Assembly (NCBI GenBank): GCA_964352715.1
Contig: CAYGSU010000005.1
Coordinates: 46,779-110,778 of the forward strand
Reading direction: 5' to 3'
Length of the DNA: 64,000 bases
Origin: JAVKBW01 sp964352715
GTDB taxonomy: Bacteria; Pseudomonadota; Alphaproteobacteria; UBA8366; Aestuariispiraceae
Shown here: positions 35,710 through 45,830 of the stretch, one piece after another
Numbering within the stretch: position 1 is the stretch's first letter
How the letters are laid out: every line of letters begins with the position of its first letter
The notes under the pieces: generated by a model
Seen by the model: the letters and a program-made list of their open reading frames with translations, nothing else
Told to the model about the DNA's origin: nothing
Database searches by the model: none
Position numbers and translations under genes: made by a program

Positions 35710-36906
35710 ATGAATATCCATGAGTATCAGGCAAAGGAACTATTGCGCCGGTTCGGCGTGGCTGTTCCTGACGGATGTGTGGCGCACACAGTCGACGAGG
35801 CGGTGCAGGCCGCGAACGAACTGGGCGGCCCGATCTGGGTGGTGAAATCGCAAATTCATGCCGGTGGCCGTGGTGCCGGTCGGTTCAAGAACGGTGATCC
35901 GGACAAGGGCGGCGTGCGCGTCTGCAAGTCGATTGATGACGTTCGCGAAGCCGCGAAGGCAATGCTGGGCAACACGCTGGTCACCAAGCAGACCGGCGAG
36001 GCTGGCAAACAGGTGAACCGCCTCTATATCGAGGACGGCTGCGACATCGCGCGGGAACTGTACCTGTCGGTGCTTCTCGACCGGGCGAAAAGCCGCGTCA
36101 CGATCATGGCGTCCACCGAAGGCGGCATGGATATCGAGACCGTGGCGCATGATACGCCGGAAAAGATCATTCACGTTTCGATCGATCCGGCGACCGGCAT
36201 TTCCGGGTTCCATTGCCGGCGCATCGCCTTTGCGCTGGGGCTTGAAGGGGCGCAGATCAAAAGTTGCACCAAGTTCCTGACGGCGATGTACAAGACCTAT
36301 GTCGAGCTTGACGCTAGTCTGATGGAAATCAACCCGCTTGTGGTGACCGGATCGGGCGATGTGATTGCACTCGACGCCAAGATGAACTTCGATGACAACG
36401 CCCTGTACCGGCATCCCGATATTGCCGATATGCGGGACGAATCAGAGGAAGACCCGGCCGAACTGGAAGCCAGCAAGCACGAGCTCAACTACATCAAGCT
36501 CGACGGGTCCATCGGCTGCATGGTGAATGGCGCGGGCCTCGCCATGGCGACGATGGATATCATTCAGCTCAAGGGCGGTTCGCCGGCGAACTTCCTGGAT
36601 GTCGGTGGCGGGGCTACGGCAGAACGCGTTACCAAGGCATTCAAGCTCATCCTGTCCGATCCGAACGTGCAGGGCATTCTGGTTAACATCTTCGGCGGCA
36701 TCATGCGCTGTGACGTGATCGCGGAAGGGGTTGTCGCTGCCTCTCGTGAAGTCAATCTGTCAGTGCCGCTTGTGGTGCGCCTTGAAGGCACGAACGTGCA
36801 GCAAGGCAAGAAAATCATGGCGGAATCGGGCTTGCCGATCATTTCCGCCGACAATCTGGAAGAAGCGGCGGTCAAGGTCGTCGCCGCCGTGAAGGAGGCG
36901 AACTGA
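35710..36906 (+). CDS. sucC: Succinyl-CoA synthetase beta subunit
   Basis: The 398-residue subunit with an ATP-grasp domain starts MNIHEYQAKELLRRFGV and carries IWVVKSQIHAGGRGAG near 40-55 and the C-terminal NIFGGIMRCDVIAEG near 320-335. With SucD it makes succinate, CoA and NTP. Its stop and the sucD start overlap by one base. A 229-base region upstream separates it from the GT41 gene; an 85-residue open frame there lacks credible features. Confidence 0.97.
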   Translation: MNIHEYQAKELLRRFGVAVPDGCVAHTVDEAVQAANELGGPIWVVKSQIHAGGRGAGRFKNGDPDKGGVRVCKSIDDVREAAKAMLGNTLVTKQTGEAGKQVNRLYIEDGCDIARELYLSVLLDRAKSRVTIMASTEGGMDIETVAHDTPEKIIHVSIDPATGISGFHCRRIAFALGLEGAQIKSCTKFLTAMYKTYVELDASLMEINPLVVTGSGDVIALDAKMNFDDNALYRHPDIADMRDESEEDPAELEASKHELNYIKLDGSIGCMVNGAGLAMATMDIIQLKGGSPANFLDVGGGATAERVTKAFKLILSDPNVQGILVNIFGGIMRCDVIAEGVVAASREVNLSVPLVVRLEGTNVQQGKKIMAESGLPIISADNLEEAAVKVVAAVKEAN

Positions 36907-37781
36907 TGGCCGTTCTCATCGATAGAAACACGAAAGTCATCTGCCAGGGGTTCACCGGCTCGCAGGGCACCTTCCATTCCGAGCAGGCAATTGCCTATGG
37001 CACGCAGATGGTTGGCGGTGTGACGCCGGGCAAGGGCGGTGGCAAGCATCTCGACCTTCCGATCTTCAACACGGTAGCCGATGCGAAAGAGGCGACAGGG
37101 GCAAATGCCACGGTGATCTACGTTCCGCCCCCCTTTGCGGCGGACGCGATTATCGAAGCCATCGATGCGGAAATGGAACTGGCCGTGTGCATCACGGAAG
37201 GCATTCCGATAGCCGATATGGTGCGGGCGAAACGGGCGCTTGCCGGATCCAAGACCCGGCTGATCGGCCCGAACTGCCCCGGCATCATTACGCCGGACCA
37301 GTGCAAGATCGGCATCATGCCGGGCCATATCCACAAACCCGGCAGGATCGGCGTCGTATCGCGATCGGGCACGCTTACCTATGAAGCGGTGGCGCAGACC
37401 ACGGCTGTCGGCCTGGGCCAGACCACCTGCATCGGTATTGGTGGCGATCCGGTCAACGGCACCAATTTCATTGATTGCCTTGAACTGTTCCTCGCTGATG
37501 ATGAAACCGAAGGCGTGATCATGATCGGTGAAATCGGCGGCACGGCGGAAGAAGAAGCTGCAGAATTCGTCAAGGCGTCGAAAACCAAAAAGCCGATTGT
37601 CGGGTTCATCGCCGGTCTGACCGCGCCGCCCGGAAAGCGGATGGGGCATGCCGGGGCGATCATTTCCGGTGGCCAGGGAACGGCGGAATCGAAAATCGAC
37701 GCCATGAAGAGCGCCGGCATTCATGTTTCCGAAAGTCCGTCCGGGCTTGGTTCGACCATGCTGAAGGCAATGGGCGGCTAG
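36906..37781 (+). CDS. sucD: Succinyl-CoA synthetase alpha subunit
   Basis: The 291-residue subunit binds CoA (GFTGSQGTFHSEQAI at about 16-30) and carries the phosphohistidine in GHAGAIISGGQGTAESK near 247. Length and ends are normal. It follows sucC with a one-base overlap and precedes sucA by 32 bases. Confidence 0.97.
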   Translation: MAVLIDRNTKVICQGFTGSQGTFHSEQAIAYGTQMVGGVTPGKGGGKHLDLPIFNTVADAKEATGANATVIYVPPPFAADAIIEAIDAEMELAVCITEGIPIADMVRAKRALAGSKTRLIGPNCPGIITPDQCKIGIMPGHIHKPGRIGVVSRSGTLTYEAVAQTTAVGLGQTTCIGIGGDPVNGTNFIDCLELFLADDETEGVIMIGEIGGTAEEEAAEFVKASKTKKPIVGFIAGLTAPPGKRMGHAGAIISGGQGTAESKIDAMKSAGIHVSESPSGLGSTMLKAMGG

Positions 37782-37813
37782 ACAGACTGTATTTCATTGG
37801 GAGAGTGTCGGAC

Positions 37814-40488
37814 ATGAGCATGCTGGACGATTACATCGGGAACACGACCCCTCTGTATCAAGGCAACGAAACCTATGTCGCCGAATTGTATCAGCGATAT
37901 CTGGAAGATGCAGAACGCGTCGATGCCAGTTGGCGGTCTTTTTTCGACGAACTCGAAGATGGCGATCTGGATTTCCTGAATGACTATCGCGGCGGCAGCT
38001 GGTCGCCGCGCACGACCCATGTGATTGGCGAGACGGTTGAAGGCAGTCTTTCCGATGGTCTGATGGAAGCGGCACGTGAGGACAATCCCTACGATGCGCT
38101 GCTGAAACAGCTTCAGAAAGCCGGTGGTCCGTCGGCGTCGTCGAGCGATATCCGGCAGGCGACCCTTGATTCCATTCGTGCCCTGATGCTGATCCGTGCG
38201 TATCGCATGCGCGGCCATATGCTGGCGAATCTGGATCCGTTGCGGCTGACGGAACGGGAAGACCATCCGGAACTTGATCCCAAATCCTACGGTTTCGAGG
38301 AGAAGGACTATTCGCGCCCGATTTTTCTGAACTATTATCTCGGCCTTGAATCCGGAACGCTGACTGAAATCCTTCGTGTGTGTAAAGACACCTATTGCGG
38401 CACGATCGGCATTGAATTCATGCATATCCAGCATCCGGCGGCGAAGTCGTGGATTCAGGAACAGATCGAAGGCCGGCGCCAACACAGCTACTGCACCGAA
38501 GACGAAAAGCGCGTCATTCTGGATCAGTTGACCCAGGCCGATATCTTCGAATCCTATCTCGACAAGAAGTATCGNNNNNNNNNNNNNNNNNNNNNNNNNN
38601 NNNNNNNNNNNNNNNNNNNNNNNNNNNNNNNNNNNNNNNNNNNNNNNNNNNNNNNNNNNNNNNNNNNNNNNNNNTGTCCCAGCTTGATGGCTACAAGACC
38701 GGCGGCACGATCCATATCGCGATCAACAACCAGATCGGGTTTACGACCGCGCCGTCCAAATCACGCTCCTCGCCGTATTGTTCCGACATGGCGAAAACGG
38801 TGGATGCGCCGGTGTTTCACGTCAACGGCGATGACCCGGAAGCCTGTGTTCGTGTCGCCAAGCTTGCCATCGAATACCGCCAGCGGTTCAAGAGCGATGT
38901 CGTGATCGACATGTGGTGCTATCGCCGCCACGGTCATAATGAAGGCGACGAGCCGATGTTCACGCAGCCCTTGATGTACAAGCGGATTGCCGAACATCCC
39001 CGCGTTCGTGAAGTTTATGCCAAGCGACTGGAACGCGAAGGATCGATTCCCGAAGGCACCGGCGAACAGGTCGTCAAACAGTTCGAAGCGCATCTCGACG
39101 AGCAGTTCGAGGCCCGCAATTCGTTCAAGGCCAACAAGGCGGACTGGCTGGAAGGCAAGTGGTCGGGCATGACCATCGCCTCGGGCGATGCACGGCGCGG
39201 CGAGACCGGCGTTGAAATGGAGCTGCTGCGGGAAGTCGGTTACAAGATTTCCGAAATTCCGCAAAACTTCAATGTGAACAGCAAGATCGCCCGGCAGATG
39301 AAGGCGAAGCGGGAATCCATCGAAACCGGCGAGGGGATCGACTGGGGCACCGCGGAAGCGCTGGCCTACGGGTCTTTGCTGTGTGAATCGACGACCATTC
39401 GCCTGTCCGGCGAAGATTGCGAACGCGGCACGTTTTCACATCGTCATGCGGTGCTGATCGATCAGGAAACCGAAGATCGCTATGTGCCGTTGAACAATAT
39501 CAGAATGGGGCAGGCGCCCTTCGTGGCGATTGACAGCCCGTTGTCTGAATTCGGTCTGCTCGGTTACGAATACGGTTACGCCAGCGCCGAGCCGCATTCG
39601 CTGGTTATCTGGGAAGCCCAGTTTGGCGATTTCGCGAATGGCGCACAGGTCATCATCGACCAGTTCATCGCTTCGGCGGAAGCAAAATGGCTGCGCATGT
39701 GCGGCCTCGTAATGTTGCTGCCGCACGGGTATGAGGGGCAGGGACCGGAACATTCAAGCGCCCGTCTGGAACGCTACCTGCAGCTATCGGCAGAGGATAA
39801 CTGGCAGGTCTGCAATATCACGACACCGGCCAATCTTTTTCACGCCATGCGACGGCAGGTCCGCCGGGCGTTCCGCAAGCCGCTTGTCATCATGTCGCCG
39901 AAATCGTTGCTGCGTCACAAGATGTGCATATCCGATCTCGACGAAATGGGGCCGGGCCAGACGTTCCACCGGGTCCTGTGGGACCACGGCGAAATGGAAA
40001 AGCGCATGGCGCCGGACAACAAGATCAAGCGGGTCGTGCTGTGCTCCGGCAAGGTCTATTTCGACCTGCTACAGGAACGCGATGCGCGCGGCATCGACGA
40101 TATCTATCTGATGCGTGTGGAACAGTTGTATCCGTGGCCGGATGAAGCGCTGGGGGTGGAACTCAAGCGGTTTCCACAGGCGGAAGTCGTCTGGTGTCAG
40201 GAAGAGCCCGAAAACAACGGCTCATGGTTCTTCGTCGACCGCCGGCTGGAAAAGGTGCTTATCGAAACCGGCAATACGTTTTCAACCCGGCCGCGGTATA
40301 TCGGTCGGCCGGAAGCGGCCGCGCCGGCAACCGGCATTGCAAGCCGGCATCGGCGGGAACAGGAAGCCCTGGTGAACGAATCGCTGACGATAGAACGCCC
40401 GAGCAAAAAGTCGGCGCCGGCGAAGGGAAAGAAGGCGGCTGCCCGAAAAACCGAGACCAAGAAAGTATCGACGTCGCGCCGTTCGTAG
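37814..40488 (+). CDS. sucA: 2-oxoglutarate dehydrogenase E1 component (interrupted by gap)
   Basis: The thiamine-diphosphate E1 decarboxylates 2-oxoglutarate and passes the succinyl group to SucB. Before the gap 253 residues are read (start MSMLDDYIGNTTPLYQGNETY; GGAGAG precedes the ATG) and after it 603 residues continue from SQLDGYKTGG. Compared with E. coli SucA, roughly 150 residues are missing, including the GMPHRGRLN-like and HGDAA-like motifs. So the 100 N stand for about 450 bases. The C-terminal half has YRRHGHNEGDEP and the LPHGYEGQGPEHSSAR block. The last 28 residues are a Lys/Ala/Ser/Arg-rich basic tail beyond the usual end. A GTG three codons upstream of the ATG is an alternative. 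Confidence 0.93.
38575..38674. other. Assembly gap (100 N) in sucA
   Basis: Exactly 100 N, about a quarter of the length needed to restore the E1 family's missing segment. Confidence 0.98.
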
Positions 40489-40547
40489 TGACTGGTGGCG
40501 ATGCCTAAAACTGGACGAACCGTTGAGGTTCAAAAAACGGAGCATGA

Positions 40548-41837
40548 ATGATGGCGACTGATATTGTGGTGCCGACGCTGGGTGAATCCGTCAGCGAAGC
40601 GAGCGTCATGAAGTGGTTCAAGCAGGTCGGCGATTCAGTCGCCGTCGACGAGCCGCTGGTCGAACTGGAAACCGACAAGGTGACGGTGGAAGTGCCGTCG
40701 CCGGTCGCCGGTGCGATATCCAAGATCGTTGCCGAAGAAGGCAGCGATGTCGAAGTTGGTGCGTTGCTGGCGGTGGTCGAGGAAGGCGCCAAAGGCGAAG
40801 AGAAACCCGCCAAGGCCGAACCGAAAAAAGAGGCCGCGCCGGAGCCTGAACCGCCAAAGGTCGCCGAAGCTGAAAAGAAAGCGGCCGCTGCGCCGGCTGA
40901 AAATGAAACCCTGTCGCCTGCCGTTGCCAAAATGGTCGCCGAGAACAATCTGGATCCCAAGTCCATTCCGGCAACCGGACCGAAAGGCAACCTGACCAAG
41001 GAAGACGTCCAGAATTACATGTCCGGAGCATCGAAGTCTGCGCCGTCCAAGGCGGCGGCACCTGCTAAACAGGCTGGCGGTCCGAAGCCGGCAACGCCAA
41101 CATACGAGCCGATGCCGGACCGGCCGATGGATACCCGTGGCGAAGAACGGGTGAAGATGACCAAACTTCGCAAGATTATCGCCACACGCCTGAAAGACGC
41201 CCAGAACTCGGCGGCGATGCTGACGACTTTCAACGAGGTCGACATGACCGCGCTGATGGATCTGCGCAAGGACTACAAGGAGAAGTTCGAGAAGAAGCAC
41301 AATGTGAAACTCGGTTTCATGAGTTTCTTCGTCAAGGCGGCGATTATCGCGTTGAAGGAACTGCCGGCGGTCAATGCGGAAATCTACGGCGACGAGATCA
41401 TCTACAAGAACTACTACGATATCGGCATTGCGGTTGGTACGCCGCAGGGGCTTGTCGTTCCGGTTCTGCGCGATGCGGACAAACTGTCCTTCGCGGATAT
41501 CGAAGGGGCGATCGCCGATTTCGGTCGCCGTGCCCGCGACGGCAAGCTGACAATGGCTGAAATGATGGGCGGCACGTTCACGATCACCAATGGCGGTGTG
41601 TTCGGGTCCTTGCTGTCGACGCCGATCATCAATCCTCCTCAATCCGGCATTCTGGGAATGCATACGATCAAGAAGCGGCCGGTTTGCGACGCGGCCGGCA
41701 ATATCGTTGTCGGCAACATGATGTATCTGGCGCATTCCTACGATCACCGCATCATCGACGGTCGCGAAGCCGTCACTTTCCTGGTGCGGATGAAAGAGTG
41801 CATTGAAGATCCGGCACGCCTGCTGATCGACGTCTGA
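40548..41837 (+). CDS. sucB: 2-oxoglutarate dehydrogenase E2 (dihydrolipoyl succinyltransferase)
   Basis: The 429-residue protein has a lipoyl domain (residues 1-80, lipoylated Lys in the ETDKVTVEV motif), an Ala/Lys/Glu/Pro-rich linker (80-120), a peripheral-subunit-binding domain (about 120-155) and a catalytic domain from about 200, with the active His and Asp in SYDHRIIDGREAV near 400-412. Two ATGs in a row are possible starts; GGAG precedes both. It is 60 bases after sucA. Confidence 0.96.
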   Translation: MMATDIVVPTLGESVSEASVMKWFKQVGDSVAVDEPLVELETDKVTVEVPSPVAGAISKIVAEEGSDVEVGALLAVVEEGAKGEEKPAKAEPKKEAAPEPEPPKVAEAEKKAAAAPAENETLSPAVAKMVAENNLDPKSIPATGPKGNLTKEDVQNYMSGASKSAPSKAAAPAKQAGGPKPATPTYEPMPDRPMDTRGEERVKMTKLRKIIATRLKDAQNSAAMLTTFNEVDMTALMDLRKDYKEKFEKKHNVKLGFMSFFVKAAIIALKELPAVNAEIYGDEIIYKNYYDIGIAVGTPQGLVVPVLRDADKLSFADIEGAIADFGRRARDGKLTMAEMMGGTFTITNGGVFGSLLSTPIINPPQSGILGMHTIKKRPVCDAAGNIVVGNMMYLAHSYDHRIIDGREAVTFLVRMKECIEDPARLLIDV

Positions 41838-41852
41838 TCGATGGGCTGAGCC

Positions 41853-42773
41853 ATGTCGAAACTGAGTGATCGCGAACCGGAAACCACACCGGTTGAATCG
41901 TGTGACCCGGTTGCGTTGGTGGTGACGCCAAAGCCGTCCGATATCGGTGCATTTGAAGTGCGAAGGGCCTTGCCTTCGTCGAAATGCCGATCGCTTGGCC
42001 CGTTCGTTTTTCTCGATCAGATGGGCCCGGCGGTCCTGACGCCAGACAACCTGCTTGATGTTCGCCCACATCCGCATATCGGTCTGGCGACGGTGACCTG
42101 GATGATCGACGGCGAAATCATGCATCGTGACAGTCTTGGGTCGGCGCAGGTTATCCGGCCGGGCGAACTGAACTGGATGACGGCGGGGGCCGGCATTGTT
42201 CATTCCGAACGAACCCCGGCGCATCTGCGTGACAAGCGCTCGTCGCTGTTCGGTGTCCAGTGCTGGGTGGCGTTACCGGCGGACAGCCAGGAAATGCCGC
42301 CGGAATTCGCGCACTATTCAGCGGAAGATATACCGGTTTACGAAACAGAAGGTGCGCACGCCATCGTTGCGGTCGGCACGGCCTGGGATGTGTCGTCGCC
42401 GGTCAGAACGGTATCGCAAACCCTGCTGCTGCAGATCGGTCTTGAAGCGGGCGCATCCATCACCCTGCCGAACGATTGCCGCGAACGGGGTATCTACCTG
42501 CTGACTGGCAGGGTGGCGATCGCCGGCGAAACTTTCGCGCCTGAACAGTTGCTCGTGCTGAACGAAGGCGAAGCTGTTTCGGTGACAGCGGTTGAGCCGG
42601 CCTGTTTCATGATGCTGGGTGGCGAACCGCTGGATGGGCCGCGGCACATGTACTGGAATTTCGTGCATACCGACAAAGACCGAATCGAGAAAGCCAAGGA
42701 AGACTGGACCCAGCGTCGTTTCCCGGATGTACCGTGTGACGAGGCCGAATGGATTCCACTGCCTGGCACATGA
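41853..42773 (+). CDS. Pirin-family protein
   Basis: The 306-residue bicupin has the pirin pattern: the first cupin carries HPHIGLATVTWMIDGEIMHRDSLG (near 70-95), giving the usual His/His and His/Glu metal ligands. The second cupin is more diverged. Pirins are iron-binding or quercetinase-like proteins; the role here is unknown. It starts 16 bases after sucB, and its stop overlaps the next gene's ATG (ATGA). Confidence 0.87.
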   Translation: MSKLSDREPETTPVESCDPVALVVTPKPSDIGAFEVRRALPSSKCRSLGPFVFLDQMGPAVLTPDNLLDVRPHPHIGLATVTWMIDGEIMHRDSLGSAQVIRPGELNWMTAGAGIVHSERTPAHLRDKRSSLFGVQCWVALPADSQEMPPEFAHYSAEDIPVYETEGAHAIVAVGTAWDVSSPVRTVSQTLLLQIGLEAGASITLPNDCRERGIYLLTGRVAIAGETFAPEQLLVLNEGEAVSVTAVEPACFMMLGGEPLDGPRHMYWNFVHTDKDRIEKAKEDWTQRRFPDVPCDEAEWIPLPGT

Positions 42774-43501
42774 CGTCACAATCCGAAGAATTCAACGGGC
42801 GCGATGCATTTCGCGCCGGTATGTCGGATGGATTCGGCATTCCCGGACTGGGCCTGTTCGTCTCGATGATGGGGTTCGGGGCAATTGCGCTGGAAGCCGG
42901 GCTCGGCCCGTGGGTGACGTTTCTTACCACAGTCTTCGTTTGGGGCCTGCCGGGTCAGGTCGCCTTCGCTGAACTGTACGGATCGGCGGCCGGCTGGTTC
43001 GCCCTGTTCGTTGCGGTGACGCTGGCCAATATGCGGATGTTGCCGATGACGGCATCGGGGTTACCGATGATGCACCTGCGCGGTCATGGGGTCGGGTTCG
43101 CAGGCCGATGCCTTGCCGCCCAGTTTCTGGCGATTACCGGCTGGGCGCACATTGCGATTGCAACGGAAAAGTATAAACCGCACTGCATTTTCCCCTATTA
43201 TATCGGCCTGTCGATCATCATTTACTGTTCTGCGCTGGTCGGTACGATGGTCGGCTATTACCTGAACGACTTTGCGTCGGATACGGCGACCCGGATCGCC
43301 GTATTTTCCACGCCGATCTACCTGATCCTGATGGTTGCCGGCGCGCGCAGGGTGATGAACCAGTGGGCGGTCGGCTTGGGCATTGCGATCTGTCCGCCGC
43401 TGTATCTCGTCATCGGCGACTGGTCCGTCATGGTGGCCGGTCTGCTGGGCGGCACAATGGCTTTCCTTCTGAAACGCAGAAAGGACGCACCGTATGTTTA
43501 G
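42770..43501 (+). CDS. azlC: AzlC-family branched-chain amino acid permease
   Basis: The 243-residue membrane protein belongs to the AzlC/YgaZ family, the large subunit of amino acid exporters. It has about six helices; FVWGLPGQVAFAELY (near 57-72), AVTLANMRMLPM and an ISxxAxxM-like helix suit the family. The ATG at 42770 overlaps the pirin stop and is preferred to one at 42749. Its end overlaps azlD by 8 bases. Confidence 0.9.
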   Translation: MTSQSEEFNGRDAFRAGMSDGFGIPGLGLFVSMMGFGAIALEAGLGPWVTFLTTVFVWGLPGQVAFAELYGSAAGWFALFVAVTLANMRMLPMTASGLPMMHLRGHGVGFAGRCLAAQFLAITGWAHIAIATEKYKPHCIFPYYIGLSIIIYCSALVGTMVGYYLNDFASDTATRIAVFSTPIYLILMVAGARRVMNQWAVGLGIAICPPLYLVIGDWSVMVAGLLGGTMAFLLKRRKDAPYV

Positions 43502-43850
43502 CGGAGCCGACCTGGACAGCTGGGCCTGGGGCGCGTTGGGGCTTGCGGTTCTGGCCACCTTCGTCTGGCGTTTTGTCGGGGTGCTGGCGGCGGGCCGCAT
43601 TCAGCCGGACAGCGCTGTCTTCGACTGGGTCAGCGCCGTCGCCTATGCGATGGTGTCTGGCCTGATGGTCAGGATTGTGCTGTTCCCGACAGGGTCGATC
43701 GCATCGACGCCCCTGGCGGATCGGGCGATCGGCCTGATCGTTGCGCTCGCCGTCTGGTACTGGCGCGGAAAATCCCTGTTTCCGGGCCTGTGCGCCGGTG
43801 TCGGCGCCTTCGCCATTCTGCTGCTGCTGCGCCAGCATGGTGTGCTGTAA
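43494..43850 (+). CDS. azlD: AzlD-family small subunit
   Basis: The 118-residue protein with about four helices (starts near 15, 45, 78 and 95) is the AzlD/YgaH small partner. The R-x2-G and A-Y-A-M-V-S-G motifs are visible. It overlaps azlC by 8 bases, so they are co-translated. Together they should export branched-chain or related amino acids. Confidence 0.85.
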   Translation: MFSGADLDSWAWGALGLAVLATFVWRFVGVLAAGRIQPDSAVFDWVSAVAYAMVSGLMVRIVLFPTGSIASTPLADRAIGLIVALAVWYWRGKSLFPGLCAGVGAFAILLLLRQHGVL

Positions 43851-43886
43851 GCAAGCGCGGCCGACCTTTCCGGCACTATTGCGGGA

Positions 43887-44165
43887 TTACAGTTTCTGTC
43901 CCGGCGCTTCGAGGTCTTCTACCGGCGCCTTTTTCCTGTTCGGATCGACACGGCGGATAATGATATCGCCGTTCGGCAGAACCTCCGGCGCTTCATAGGT
44001 CGGAATGGCCTGCAGCATCAGCTCAATCGCATTGATGATCAGGCTTGCGCCTTCCGAAATCATCTCATCCGGTTGCTGGTTTTCGGCCTGCGCGGGTGCG
44101 GCAAGAGGCATGATCGATACGGCTGCGGCGATCAGGGCGGCGGCGGCAGTCGGGCGAATACGCAT
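43887..44165 (-). CDS. Exported protein of unknown function
   Basis: From an ATG at 44165, with AGGA 8 bases upstream, this is a 92-residue protein with a signal peptide (residues about 1-28, ending APAQA). The mature part is acidic in its first half (ENQQPDEMISEGASLIINAIELM) and ends in a basic strand-like EVLPNGDIIIRRVDPNRKK. No domain is recognised. Several upstream in-frame starts would add a non-signal-like stretch. It converges on azlD and is divergent from lpdA. Confidence 0.65.
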   Translation of the reverse strand: MRIRPTAAAALIAAAVSIMPLAAPAQAENQQPDEMISEGASLIINAIELMLQAIPTYEAPEVLPNGDIIIRRVDPNRKKAPVEDLEAPGQKL

Positions 44166-44392
44166 ACGGGTCATCCTGCTGTCTGTGTAAGGGTCTGGCG
44201 GATATATGGGTATAGATTGCGGCATTAGCGTGGCGGCGGTGAGAAATACTTTGTTCGTCTTAAGGAAATTCAATTGAAACAAGGCGTTAGTATTACACTT
44301 TTTTTCACGGGGTTTCCCTGAGAAAGCTTTTCGGGCATTGTGCGGCAAGGCATGGATGTGCTGCCGGTATTCTGTGATCGAAGGGGATAAGG

Positions 44393-45802
44393 ATGAGCGA
44401 TACGGCTTACGATGTTGTGGTTATCGGTGGCGGTCCCGGCGGATATGTCGCGGCGATCAGGGCGGCGCAACTGGGCCTCAAGACGGCCTGTGTCGAGAAA
44501 CGGAAAACCCTTGGCGGCACCTGTCTGAATATCGGCTGTATCCCTTCCAAGGCTCTACTGCATGCGTCGGAAGTCTTTGCCGAAGCACAGCACGGCATGG
44601 ACAAGCTCGGCGTCATGGCAGGCTCGGTAAAGCTCGACCTGAAAACCATGATGGGCCACAAGGACAGCGTTGTCGGCGATAACGTCAAAGGCATCGAATT
44701 CCTGTTCAAGAAGAACAAGATCGACTGGCTGAAAGGCCACGGCGCCCTGAAATCGGAAACCGAAGTCGAAATCACCGACGGCCCCGACAAAGGCAAAGTG
44801 GTTGGCGCAAAGAACATCATCATCGCAACCGGTTCGGATTCGGCGGCGCTGAAAGGTGTCGATGTCGACGAGAAGCAGATCGTGACATCGACCGGCGCAC
44901 TGGAACTGTCAAAGGTGCCGAAGCATCTGGTCGTCATCGGCGGCGGCGTGATCGGGCTCGAAATGGGGTCGGTCTGGGCGCGGCTCGGCGCCAAGGTCAC
45001 CGTGGTTGAATTCCTCGACCGGATCACCCCGGGAATGGACAAGGAAGTCTCGAAGACCTTCCAGCGCATCCTTGCCAAACAGGGTATGGATTTTAAACTG
45101 TCGACCAAGGTCACCGAAGCGAAAAAGGCGAAAGCAGGCGTAACCCTGACGGTTGAACCCGTCGCCGGTGGTGATGCCGAACAGATCAAGGCGGATATCG
45201 TGTTGCTGTCGATCGGCCGCATTCCCTATACGGATGGGCTGGGCCTCGACAAGGTCGGCATCGAGACCGACAAGCGGGGCGTCATTCAGGTCGATGGTCA
45301 TCTGCATACCGGCGTCGGCAACATCTACGCTATCGGCGATTGCATTCCGGGCGCCATGCTGGCCCACAAGGCCGAGGATGAAGGCGTATTGGTCGCGGAA
45401 ATCATCGCCGGCCAGAAGCCGCATATCAATTACGACGCCATTCCAAGCATCGTCTACACCTGGCCGGAAGTCGCCTCCGTCGGCAAGACCGAGGAAGAGT
45501 TGAAGGAAGCCGGCATCGAATACCGTATCGGCAAGTTTCCGTTCACGGCGAACGGCCGCGCCCGGGCGATGAACGCCACGGACGGGTTCGTCAAAATTCT
45601 TGCGGACAAGACGACGGACAAGGTGCTTGGCTGTCATATTATCGGCCCGGATGCCGGTACGCTGATTGCGGAAATCGTCACGACCATGGAATTCGGCGGA
45701 TCATCGGAAGATGTGGCGCGGATCTGTCATGCGCATCCGACCCTTAATGAAGTCGTCAAGGAAGCGGCGCTTGCCGTCGATGGCCGGCCGATTCATATGT
45801 AG
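44393..45802 (+). CDS. lpdA: Dihydrolipoyl dehydrogenase
   Basis: The 469-residue flavoprotein reoxidises the lipoamide of SucB, giving NADH. The N-terminal FAD loop GGGPGGYVAA is at 12-21, the disulfide pair is in GGTCLNIGCIPSK near 42-54, the NAD-binding GGGVIGLEMGS is near 185, and the active-site His-Glu is in HAHPTLNE near 445. Length is normal. It is the third subunit of the 2-oxoglutarate complex and sits after the pirin-azlCD insertion. Confidence 0.97.
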   Translation: MSDTAYDVVVIGGGPGGYVAAIRAAQLGLKTACVEKRKTLGGTCLNIGCIPSKALLHASEVFAEAQHGMDKLGVMAGSVKLDLKTMMGHKDSVVGDNVKGIEFLFKKNKIDWLKGHGALKSETEVEITDGPDKGKVVGAKNIIIATGSDSAALKGVDVDEKQIVTSTGALELSKVPKHLVVIGGGVIGLEMGSVWARLGAKVTVVEFLDRITPGMDKEVSKTFQRILAKQGMDFKLSTKVTEAKKAKAGVTLTVEPVAGGDAEQIKADIVLLSIGRIPYTDGLGLDKVGIETDKRGVIQVDGHLHTGVGNIYAIGDCIPGAMLAHKAEDEGVLVAEIIAGQKPHINYDAIPSIVYTWPEVASVGKTEEELKEAGIEYRIGKFPFTANGRARAMNATDGFVKILADKTTDKVLGCHIIGPDAGTLIAEIVTTMEFGGSSEDVARICHAHPTLNEVVKEAALAVDGRPIHM

Positions 45803-45830
45803 GACGGGCTTTCCGCCCCAAAGCTGACAA

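Noticed and set aside
35456..35713. 85-codon open frame before sucC
   Set aside because: It starts inside the end of the GT41 gene, has no ribosome site or domain, and most of it is leader DNA of sucC.
40635..42224. 529-codon open frame on the minus strand
   Set aside because: It is antisense to sucB and the pirin gene, both well supported, and encodes an Arg/His-rich product without family features.
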